Shown here piece by piece: positions 34,014 through 38,914 of a stretch of DNA of 38,914 nt. The notes below the pieces were generated by a model. That model ran no database searches. It was not told the origin of the DNA and was given only the letters and a program-made list of their open reading frames with translations. A program made the position numbers and the translations under genes. The stretch is from Clostridia bacterium (lineage in GTDB: Bacteria > Bacillota > Clostridia > Peptostreptococcales > Anaerovoracaceae): contig JAIKZT010000029.1 of NCBI GenBank assembly GCA_024682015.1, positions 1 through 38,914 on the forward strand, read 5' to 3'. Each line of letters opens with the position of its first letter. The stretch's first letter is position 1.

Positions 34014-34324
34014 GGCCGCGCCTCCTTTTCGCCGCTTTGAGGCGGTTTTCGGCCTTCCAGGGCTATTCTGAGCAGCAGTACCACCCCGAACGAGGCGGCC
34101 ATGGCGGCCAGGCTGAGCAGCAGGCCGGTAAGGCCCATGGACGTGGCGGCGTTTACGACTTCTTCGTCCGATCCGAGCTGGTGACCCAGCAGAAACAGGA
34201 TGACGAGCAGACAGGCGCGTTGAAACAGGCTGCGCCCTCTGCTGGCGGACTTCAGCCGCTTGCTGCGGTAACCGAGCGCGATGCCCGCGCCCATGATGAC
34301 TAGATAGATAAGCATGATCTTCAT
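34010..34324 (-). CDS. lysO: LysO-family exporter, small (N-terminal) subunit
   Basis: A 104-residue protein corresponding to the N-terminal part of LysO: two to three hydrophobic segments (MLIYLVIMGAGIALGY; ACLLVILFLLGHQLGSDEEV; a third near residues 62-86). The LGHQLGSDEEV stretch is a family landmark. It overlaps the large subunit gene by 4 nt, so the two are translationally coupled. The start is ATG 34324; an in-frame ATG at 34315 is an alternative. Neither has a good ribosome binding site, and a promoter lies so close (34331-34359) that the transcript may be leaderless. The split is normal for Firmicutes rather than a broken gene. Confidence 0.82.
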   Translation of the reverse strand: MKIMLIYLVIMGAGIALGYRSKRLKSASRGRSLFQRACLLVILFLLGHQLGSDEEVVNAATSMGLTGLLLSLAAMAASFGVVLLLRIALEGRKPPQSGEKEARP

Positions 34325-34330
34325 GCGTTC

Positions 34331-34359
34331 ATCATACCCCGCAGGTCCGGCGCGCGCAA
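34331..34359 (-). promoter_or_regulatory. Promoter of the lysO pair
   Basis: On the minus strand TTGCGC and TATGAT are separated by exactly 17 nt. The -10 ends 6 nt before ATG 34324, so transcription would begin at or next to the start codon. Confidence 0.6.
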
Positions 34360-34381
34360 CCAGAAAGATGAGGCGGGGGAC

Positions 34382-34406
34382 GAATCAGGGGACGTTTCCA
34401 CTGACG
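34382..34406. repeat. REP-like repeat, GGGGACG family, copy 2
   Basis: GAATCAGGGGACGTTTCC followed by ACTGAC is the same 24-nt unit as at 33377 with two substitutions and the same orientation. It lies upstream of the lysO promoter, in the 470-nt gap before the acetyltransferase. Confidence 0.65.
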
Positions 34407-34426
34407 CTTTCTCTGCAGAGTGCCAT

Positions 34427-34502
34427 GGGTCACACAGGCGCGTGACCCGGACGTGGAAAAATGCAGATGGGTCACATGTGAAAGACATTCCATGTGACCC
34501 AT
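34427..34502. repeat. GGGTCAC inverted repeats in the lysO-GNAT gap
   Basis: Two inverted repeats share one motif. GGGTCAC / GTGACCC spans 34427-34448 with an 8-nt centre. ATGGGTCACATG / CATGTGACCCAT spans 34467-34502, a perfect 12-bp stem with a 12-nt loop. They are adjacent to a GGGGACG repeat and may be part of the same composite REP-like insertion, or operator sites. Confidence 0.5.
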
Positions 34503-34697
34503 TTGCCATAATCAATGACGGGGAACATTGCGGTGTGTCCCAAACAAGTTATTTGTGTGTGGGGTCGCATGCACGATTGTGTGCGCTGAGCAAAACTTAT
34601 AAATACTCTTTATGGCTGGGATCATCTTTTTGCCGTCTTGATCGCTATCTTAATATAAGCGATGAAGATGTCCTGTCGATCGTCCGGTTCTTATTGC
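34503..34697. other. AT-richer stretch without a recognisable gene
   Basis: About 195 nt between the inverted repeats and the acetyltransferase terminator, visibly lower in GC than its surroundings (for example TTATAAATACTCTTTATGG and TTAATATAAGCGATG). A frame open across 34442-34936 runs antisense into the acetyltransferase gene, lacks a ribosome binding site and resembles nothing known to me. It could be relic insertion DNA or house a small RNA; I see no specific signal. Confidence 0.35.
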
Positions 34698-34746
34698 AAA
34701 AAACGCCCGATCCGGCCTTACATCATACGATTTCAGCTGGATCGGG
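34698..34746 (-). terminator. Rho-independent terminator of the SLH-acetyltransferase unit
   Basis: On the minus strand CCCGATCC and GGATCGGG form an 8-bp stem with a 25-nt loop that can pair further, followed by CGTTTTTTG. It lies about 50 nt after the acetyltransferase stop, beyond a REP-like repeat. Confidence 0.65.
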
Positions 34747-34768
34747 TCGATATCGAGTTATATTGAAT

Positions 34769-34799
34769 GTGGGACAGAGAACCGTCCCCGCGTCTCACA
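34769..34799. repeat. REP-like repeat, GGGGACGG family, overlapping a stop codon
   Basis: GTGGGACAGAGAACCGTCCCC with trailing CGTCTCAC reads on the other strand as GGGGACGGTTCTCTGTCCC flanked by GTGAGAC / GTGGGAC-type ends. It is oriented opposite to the copies at 33377 and 34382. It covers the TGA stop of the acetyltransferase (34795-34797). Confidence 0.65.
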
Positions 34800-35889
34800 G
34801 GTCCAGTTCGCTCTCGCCGTCTCCCTGGGTCAGGTGCCAGCGCGCGGCGCCGGCCAGGGACGCTTCGTCGATGGACGGGTCAAGCGATTTGGCGATGACC
34901 ATGGTGCCCTGGCCCTTTTGGGGTACGAAACCGTAGGACCGGAAGACGCTGTCGAACTTCCCGTACAGGCCGCTGCAGACCACGGCGTAGTCCGCTTCGT
35001 TCGCATAGGTCCAGTCGATGATGGCCTCGGCCAGCGCAGCGACGTACTCTTCGCTGCCCGGGTCCGTAAAGTTCTCCGCGACGCAGACCATGGGCTTGCC
35101 GTTCGCGACGCTTTTTCGCAGAACGGCGTAGCCGATCGAGCCTTCTTCCCCGCGCAGCAGCAGACTTCTGTACTTCGCGTCGGGCCGGCGGTCGTAGCGG
35201 TACTGCAGATAGGGCAGGTCACGCACGATGCAGCAGTCGAAGTTCTTCTTGTATTTTTCCCAAAGCAGTCCGGCCTGGGGCGGGATGGCGTCGTACTCTT
35301 CTACGGTAAAGCGGCGCAGGGCGTGCTTTCCTGCGCGCTTCAGCCTGCTAACCCCCTGAAAAGCACCGTTTGCCAGCCTCGCCAGAGCGCGGCTCTTCAG
35401 CATGCCGGCGGCCTTGTTCGTGATGTTGGCGGGAAAGACGTAGACTTCCCGCTCGAACAGCGTCGTCCAGCCGAACTTCTGGTAGGCCGGGTAGGACGCC
35501 TTGTTCGCGAACCCCAGCACCGCCTGGATGCCGGCCTTTCGCCCGTTTTCCAGCGAATTCTCCGTCATCGTGCGGAAGATCCCCTGGCGCTTGTAGTCCG
35601 GATGGGTCATGGACTTGACGGAATGCGCCGCCTGCACGGTCCGCCCGCCCAGCTGCAGCCAGAAGGGGATAAGCCCGTCGGAGGCGATCATCTTCCCCCC
35701 GCCGGCCTGATCGCGCATGACGAACATGAGGTTGCCGGTCGGCGGGTTATACGGATTCTCGTCGAAGAGCCAGCGGTACATGGCCTGGCTGGGGTTGGAA
35801 CCTTCACCGAAGGACAGAACGCTGAGCTCCTCGAACTCGTCGAATTCCTGATTCAGATCGATGGCGTGGATCACGCGGCCTTCTTCCAT
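34795..35889 (-). CDS. GNAT-family N-acetyltransferase
   Basis: A 364-residue protein with an N-terminal GNAT domain of the Eis-like/Acetyltransf_9 type. The acetyl-CoA pyrophosphate-binding motif A is HPDYKRQGIF (residues 96-105), preceded by the beta strand TVQAAHSVKSM. The second half, with a VRDLPYLQYRYDRRPD stretch and a final FRSYGFVPQK strand, resembles a second GNAT-like fold. It would transfer acetyl groups from acetyl-CoA to an amine; the substrate is unknown. The ATG lies 3 nt after the stop of the SLH gene (TGAACCATG), with GGAGG 14 nt before it inside that gene, so the two are probably co-transcribed. The last residues (GESELDL) and the stop lie within or beside a REP-like repeat. 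Confidence 0.85.
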   Translation of the reverse strand: MEEGRVIHAIDLNQEFDEFEELSVLSFGEGSNPSQAMYRWLFDENPYNPPTGNLMFVMRDQAGGGKMIASDGLIPFWLQLGGRTVQAAHSVKSMTHPDYKRQGIFRTMTENSLENGRKAGIQAVLGFANKASYPAYQKFGWTTLFEREVYVFPANITNKAAGMLKSRALARLANGAFQGVSRLKRAGKHALRRFTVEEYDAIPPQAGLLWEKYKKNFDCCIVRDLPYLQYRYDRRPDAKYRSLLLRGEEGSIGYAVLRKSVANGKPMVCVAENFTDPGSEEYVAALAEAIIDWTYANEADYAVVCSGLYGKFDSVFRSYGFVPQKGQGTMVIAKSLDPSIDEASLAGAARWHLTQGDGESELDL

Positions 35890-35892
35890 GGT

Positions 35893-37719
35893 TCAGTTCT
35901 TGACCTCCACGACGACGGAAGTGGCTTCGAATGTGGACGCATCCTTGTAGGAGCCGTAGACGACGATGAGGTCGCCTTCGCGGAACGCGGAGAACGACAG
36001 GGACTTGCCCGTCACGCCGTTGATGAGGGAGCCCGCGTCGCTGCAGTCGATGTAGAGCAGCTTGCCGTTCACGAGGGTGGTCAGCACGCGCTCCTTGCTG
36101 TTCACGGCGAGGACCTCGGCGTTGAGCTTGTCGGAAGAGGGCGTATAAGCCTTGCTGAGCGTGATCTCGGTGATGTAGCCGCCGCTGACCACGAGGGAGA
36201 CCTCGTCTCCGGGGTTGATGCTGTCGATCTTGACGGAGGTCTTGCCGCTGTAGGCGACTGCGCTGCTGTCGAGCAGGTAGACGGTCTTCTTGCCGTCTTC
36301 GTCCTCGATGGTCCACGTGGTGGAGGTGCGGGAGCGGGTGACCGCATCCAGGATGCCCGTCGCGGTGGCGTCCTTGCCCTCGGTCGTGATGGTCTGCACC
36401 TCGCCGCCCTTCACGGTCGCCTTGATGGCCTGTCCTTCGCTGAGCCTGTCCACGGTGATGGCCATGCTTCCCCGCTTGATCGCGGGCATGTCCTTGAGGT
36501 CCAGGTACAGGACGGATTCTTCGTCATCGGTCTTGACGCGCATGGTGACGATGCCGGCGTAATCGATGTCGGAGATCTCGCCGCTGATGGTGTACTCCTT
36601 GGTGGTAGACGTAATCTCTTTTACGGTATCCTTTTCGATCTTCAGCGTGAGGAACGCGCCTCTCGTGAGCTCGGTGAAGGCGATCTTCTTGCCGTCCTCG
36701 CGGATGGTGGCGCCGGTGACGATGAACGCCGCGGAACTGCCGTCGGCCAGATCGGAGATCTTGATGGAACCGGTGGTGGCCACGAGGTCGGTGAGCCGGC
36801 CCTGGCGGTAGGAGACATTGCTGCTCTCGGTAACGGCCGCGGAGACCGCCGTGCCTTCCTCGGACTGGACCTTGACGTAGGAACCGATGTTGCCCGTGTT
36901 CAGGGACTTGGCCGTGCCGTTGACAGTCGCCTTCAGGGAAGACGTGCGGCTGAAGCGGTGATAGAGACCGTTGAAATCGCGGACGGTGAGCGCGTTGCTG
37001 GACACGCCGGTGAGGATGCCTTCCATGGTCTCCCGGCCGACGTAATCCTCGATGCGCAGCTCGACGTCCTCGTCTTCAAGATAGTCGAGGATGTTGCAGA
37101 GCATCGTGGCGAAGACGGCTCTCGTAACGTTCGCTTTCGGAGTGATGTTGCCGTTCGTGTCGCCGCTGACCACGTCCATCTGGGTGAGCAGGGCGATGCT
37201 GCCGAGGCATTTGGCCGTGATGTCGGCCGCGTCCTTATAGTCGAGCTTCGCGTTGTCGAGCTTGGCGGCGTCATCCGCGCGCTGGATGGCGCGCACCATG
37301 TAGACGGCCAGGTTCTGCTTGGGCATCTTGGCGGACATGTTGAGGTTCTTCAGCTCGGATTCGGTGAAGATGCCCGCCGCGAGGCACACGGCCAGCTGCT
37401 TGTACGCCCAGGTGACGTCGGTGGCCGCTTCGATGGTCTTGCCGTAGTCGGCGTAGATCTCGTCCTTCGTTTCGGCACTCAGATCGTACAGGTTGGCCAG
37501 CATGACGAACGCCTCGGCCGCCGTGACGGTCCGCTCCGGACGGATGGTGCCGTCGGTGTAGCCGGCGAGGATGCCCTCGTCCACGAGCCTCTCCATGTAC
37601 TTCTTGGACCAGTGACCCTCCAGATCCGGGTAGGACTCGGCGGCGAAAGCCGGCAGTGCGGATGAAAGCAGCAGAGCCAGCGCCGCGATGAGCGTTATGA
37701 TTCTCTTGGTTGCACGCAT
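35893..37719 (-). CDS. SLH-domain cell-surface protein
   Basis: A 608-residue secreted protein. I chose ATG 37719 because AAGGAGGA lies 8 nt upstream and the product begins with a signal peptide (MRATKRIITLIAALALLLSS, cleavage after ALPAFA at residue 26). The frame stays open upstream to 37932, but through repeat DNA. Three SLH domains follow at about residues 29-80 (FPDLEGHW-like YPDLEGHW, then GYTDGTIRPERTVTAAEAF), 100-146 and 160-213 (GDTNGNITPKANVTRAVFATML). SLH domains bind pyruvylated secondary cell-wall polymers, so this protein is wall-anchored by its N terminus. Residues 220-608 are beta-rich, in short repeated strands without a recognised family. It may be an S-layer or surface scaffold component. 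It heads a two-gene unit with the acetyltransferase. Confidence 0.9.
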   Translation of the reverse strand: MRATKRIITLIAALALLLSSALPAFAAESYPDLEGHWSKKYMERLVDEGILAGYTDGTIRPERTVTAAEAFVMLANLYDLSAETKDEIYADYGKTIEAATDVTWAYKQLAVCLAAGIFTESELKNLNMSAKMPKQNLAVYMVRAIQRADDAAKLDNAKLDYKDAADITAKCLGSIALLTQMDVVSGDTNGNITPKANVTRAVFATMLCNILDYLEDEDVELRIEDYVGRETMEGILTGVSSNALTVRDFNGLYHRFSRTSSLKATVNGTAKSLNTGNIGSYVKVQSEEGTAVSAAVTESSNVSYRQGRLTDLVATTGSIKISDLADGSSAAFIVTGATIREDGKKIAFTELTRGAFLTLKIEKDTVKEITSTTKEYTISGEISDIDYAGIVTMRVKTDDEESVLYLDLKDMPAIKRGSMAITVDRLSEGQAIKATVKGGEVQTITTEGKDATATGILDAVTRSRTSTTWTIEDEDGKKTVYLLDSSAVAYSGKTSVKIDSINPGDEVSLVVSGGYITEITLSKAYTPSSDKLNAEVLAVNSKERVLTTLVNGKLLYIDCSDAGSLINGVTGKSLSFSAFREGDLIVVYGSYKDASTFEATSVVVEVKN

Positions 37720-37764
37720 ATCAGATCTCCTCCTTGAAAATGTGTGTTTGACATATACATAATT

Positions 37765-37793
37765 ATTATACTCCCTATCCCTTATAATGTATA
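37765..37793 (-). promoter_or_regulatory. Promoter of the SLH protein gene
   Basis: On the minus strand TATACA and a consensus TATAAT are separated by 17 nt, in strongly AT-rich DNA 46 nt before ATG 37719. The -10 is perfect and the -35 matches four of six, so the leader would be about 40 nt. Confidence 0.55.
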
Positions 37794-37847
37794 TAAGTTT
37801 GCAAAAGAATACTGAAAACCACAAGTAGTGGGGGGCCGGGTCGCTCG

Positions 37848-37921
37848 CTTCGACAGGCTCAGCGATCATTGCCCGAACTTGTGTGCGGCATGCATCCCGA
37901 CGCTCCCTGAGCTTGTCGAAG
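37848..37921. repeat. Inverted pair of CTTCGACA-type repeats
   Basis: CTTCGACAGGCTCAG (37848-37862) and CTGAGCTTGTCGAAG (37907-37921) are complementary with one mismatch, 44 nt apart. CTTCGACAAGCTCAG is a widely recurring intergenic repeat in many bacterial phyla, often found as such inverted pairs. It lies between the SLH gene promoter and tRNA-Val. Confidence 0.75.
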
Positions 37922-37961
37922 GGACGCCGCAAAAATAGTTTGGCAATGTCAAAAATAATGC

Positions 37962-37990
37962 TTGCTTTTTGAAAACGCTTCGTTTAATAT
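37962..37990 (+). promoter_or_regulatory. Promoter of tRNA-Val
   Basis: TTGCTT and TAATAT are separated by exactly 17 nt, with the -10 ending 15 nt before the mature tRNA. The region is AT-rich, as expected for a tRNA promoter. Confidence 0.65.
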
Positions 37991-38005
37991 ATTAGTGTTC
38001 GCTAT

Positions 38006-38082
38006 GCGACATTAGCTCAGTTGGTTAGAGCGCCTGCTTGACGTGCAGGAGGTCACAGGTTCGAGTCCTGTATGGCGCACCA
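38006..38082 (+). tRNA. tRNA-Val (anticodon GAC)
   Basis: A full 77-nt cloverleaf. The acceptor stem GCGACAT pairs with ATGGCGC except for one A-G mismatch at 4-69. The D stem is GCTC/GAGC, and the anticodon stem CCTGC/GCAGG holds loop TTGACGT (anticodon GAC, valine GUC/GUU). The variable region is AGGTC and the T arm ACAGG-TTCGAGT-CCTGT. The discriminator is A and the CCA is encoded. It stands alone, with its own promoter and terminator. Confidence 0.93.
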
Positions 38083-38085
38083 AGA

Positions 38086-38120
38086 AAAAACCCCGAAAGT
38101 CCAAGGCTTTCGGGGTTTTT
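38086..38120. terminator. Terminator after tRNA-Val, also facing the lipoprotein gene
   Basis: AAAAACCCCGAAAG / CTTTCGGGGTTTTT forms a long perfect stem with a 7-nt loop (TCCAAGG) four bases after the CCA. It is U-rich in both directions, so it can also end the minus-strand lipoprotein gene, whose stop is at 38136. Confidence 0.9.
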
Positions 38121-38135
38121 CATCGCTTGGGAGGG

Positions 38136-38609
38136 TCACTTGGATGCGTCTTCGCTGGGCGTAAAGCCAAGCGTGCGGGCCAGCTCCTGGCCATCGGGCC
38201 AGGCGCACCACTGGGCGAGGCTGCCTGCGAGGCTGTCCTCCTCGCCGCCGCGGATGACCGCGAACAGCTGCGCGGGATCGGCGCCATTCTCCGGCTGCAG
38301 CAGGACGGGGAAGCACGCCAGCGTGACCCCGCGCTCATTCGCAAAGCGCACCTGATCCTCGCCCGGAAGGGAGCAGAAGATCATGTCGCACTGCCCGGCG
38401 ATGAGACTGCCGTAAGCGTCCTCTTCGGCAGTCTCAAATATGAACTTGCCGATTTCCTCGTCGGAATAGGCAAGAAAAGTCTTCGCAGCCTCCTTTGCGT
38501 AAGGGAGGCAGTATGCGTTGGAACAGATCTTCGGCAACTGCCGCGATTCCTTGACGCAGCCAGTAAGCAGCACGGACAGGATGAGCAGGACGCACAGGAG
38601 CTTCTTCAT
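38136..38609 (-). CDS. Small lipoprotein resembling part of a periplasmic-binding protein
   Basis: A 157-residue lipoprotein. I chose ATG 38609 (MKKLLCVLLILSVLLTGC), with GGAGG 9 nt upstream; the frame is open to 38669, but that extension has no ribosome binding site and no signal. The lipobox LLTGC places the modified cysteine at residue 18. After it, a stretch such as GSLIAGQCDMIFCSLPGEDQ then VRFANERGVTLACFPVLLQ resembles the ligand-binding core of PstS-like substrate-binding proteins, but the protein is much shorter than the usual 270-300 residues, and no ABC transporter genes adjoin it. The gene is divergent from lexA. The binding-protein resemblance is moderate and the function unknown. 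Confidence 0.7.
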   Translation of the reverse strand: MKKLLCVLLILSVLLTGCVKESRQLPKICSNAYCLPYAKEAAKTFLAYSDEEIGKFIFETAEEDAYGSLIAGQCDMIFCSLPGEDQVRFANERGVTLACFPVLLQPENGADPAQLFAVIRGGEEDSLAGSLAQWCAWPDGQELARTLGFTPSEDASK

Positions 38610-38643
38610 GAAAGCGGGCCTCCAAAATTTATGGAAAAATAAA

Positions 38644-38655
38644 GAACATTTGTTT
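38644..38655. promoter_or_regulatory. Possible LexA (SOS) box upstream of lexA
   Basis: GAACATTTGTTT fits the Gram-positive LexA operator CGAAC-N4-GTTCG in the inner half-sites at seven of eight positions (GAAC-N4-GTTT), but lacks both outer bases. It overlaps the -35 of the lexA promoter, where autorepression would be expected. Confidence 0.4.
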
Positions 38656-38681
38656 ACATGTGCGCACATTTGTGCTATGCT
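38653..38681 (+). promoter_or_regulatory. lexA promoter with palindrome in the spacer
   Basis: TTTACA and TATGCT are 17 nt apart. A perfect TATAAT lies 9 nt further on (38685-38690), but lacks a -35 at the right distance. The spacer holds the 12-bp perfect palindrome ATGTGCGCACAT (38658-38669), a likely protein-binding site. The divergent lipoprotein gene starts about 50 nt to the left, so both genes could be affected. Confidence 0.5.
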
Positions 38682-38740
38682 TATTATAATTTAGAGCAGA
38701 CATTTCGTCTATGCACTTTCAACGAAGAAGGAGAACGGCT

Positions 38741-38914
38741 ATGGACAACCTTACGGCCAGAGAAGAGCGGATCCTGGAATACATGCGCGATTACGTAGCC
38801 AAGTGGGGCTATCCGCCCACGGTGCGCGACATCGCGGGGGATCTGGGCATCAAATCCACGTCCACGGTCCACAAGACCATCCGGGAGCTGGAGAGCAAGG
38901 GGCTCATTAAAAAA
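38741..38914 (+). CDS. lexA: LexA repressor, 3' truncated by the window
   Basis: The first 58 codons of LexA. ATG 38741 has AAGGAG 7 nt upstream. The product begins MDNLTAREERILEYMRDYVA followed by KWGYPPTVRDIAGDLGIKS and STSTVHKTIRELESKGLIKK: the winged helix-turn-helix DNA-binding domain, with the G-Y-x-P-T/S-V-R-(D/E)-I signature. The cleavage site and Ser/Lys peptidase domain lie outside the window. LexA represses DNA-damage genes and cleaves itself when RecA is activated. Normal start and length as far as visible. Confidence 0.93.
   Translation, partial: MDNLTAREERILEYMRDYVAKWGYPPTVRDIAGDLGIKSTSTVHKTIRELESKGLIKK

Noticed and set aside
34010..34324. Split lysO as a frameshifted pseudogene
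   Set aside because: The second gene has its own strong ribosome binding site and an ATGA overlap, and two-gene LysO is common in Firmicutes.
34442..34936. Plus-strand open frame of 164 codons in the lysO-acetyltransferase gap
   Set aside because: It begins inside an inverted repeat and runs antisense into the acetyltransferase, with no ribosome binding site and no recognisable product. I considered a REP transposase remnant but saw no HUH or Tyr motif.
34834..37665. Plus-strand open frame of 943 codons across the acetyltransferase and SLH genes
   Set aside because: It spans two well-supported minus-strand genes and has shadow composition (Arg, Asp, Val, Leu, Gly); no start signal.
37720..37932. 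Upstream extension of the SLH gene
   Set aside because: The frame is open, but passes through an AT-rich promoter and the CTTCGACA repeat. ATG 37719 has a strong ribosome binding site and gives a clean signal peptide.
38610..38669. Upstream extension of the lipoprotein gene
   Set aside because: It overlaps the lexA promoter region and would bury the lipoprotein signal; ATG 38609 has GGAGG at good spacing.
1..38914. CRISPR array, prophage or integrative element
   Set aside because: I saw no regularly spaced short repeats, no phage structural genes and no integrase. The tRNA-Val has no adjacent integrase or duplicated 3' end within the window.

Overview
The window looks like chromosomal DNA of a GC-rich, Gram-positive-type bacterium, most plausibly a Clostridia-like member of the Bacillota. 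Supporting signs are an SLH-domain surface protein, a BMP-family nucleoside-type ABC transporter, a LysO pair split over two genes, short-chain CHR transporters as a pair, a LexA of the Firmicutes type, strong AAGGAGG-type ribosome binding sites, and C-terminal 'PTCT..CxxC..GH' modules that are common in clostridial surface proteins. The species cannot be fixed from sequence reading alone.

Layout. 1-3072: the 3' part of an ABC transporter operon (ATPase, two permeases) closed by a clean hairpin terminator. 3094-5280: a compact cassette of two half-size CHR (chromate-type) transporters and an orphan DNA adenine methyltransferase. Its genes overlap by 17 nt at both junctions, and it is bracketed by two nearly identical direct repeats of about 115 bp. 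5436-33269: one uninterrupted gene of 27.8 kb encoding a 9,277-residue secreted protein, over 70% of the window. 33298-35889: a bidirectional terminator, a two-gene LysO-type exporter on the minus strand, a patch of REP-like repeats, and a GNAT acetyltransferase. 35893-37719: an SLH-domain surface protein just upstream of the acetyltransferase on the minus strand. 37840-38120: an inverted repeat pair, then tRNA-Val(GAC) with its promoter and terminator. 38136-38914: a small lipoprotein divergent from the start of lexA.

The giant protein is the main feature. It has a signal peptide and an acidic Pro/Glu/Ala-rich linker, followed by chitobiase-type and Fn3 folds. Next come about ten tandem Ig-like modules, an Fn3 array, and two successive copies of the order PKD, four CARDB, Ig-like, MG2-like, NEW3-like, carboxypeptidase-regulatory-like, long beta module. 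A helical region of about 700 residues with one hydrophobic Gly/Ala/Met-rich stretch follows, then regulatory-like beta domains and cysteine-containing modules. I find no LPXTG, SLH or C-terminal membrane anchor, so how it stays at the surface, if it does, is open. The nearby SLH protein is a possible but unproven cell-wall partner.

Regulation that can be read includes a terminator-like hairpin just upstream of the giant gene, a near-leaderless promoter for the lysO pair, a consensus-like promoter for tRNA-Val, and a perfect palindrome plus a gapped GAAC..GTTT box between lexA and the divergent lipoprotein.
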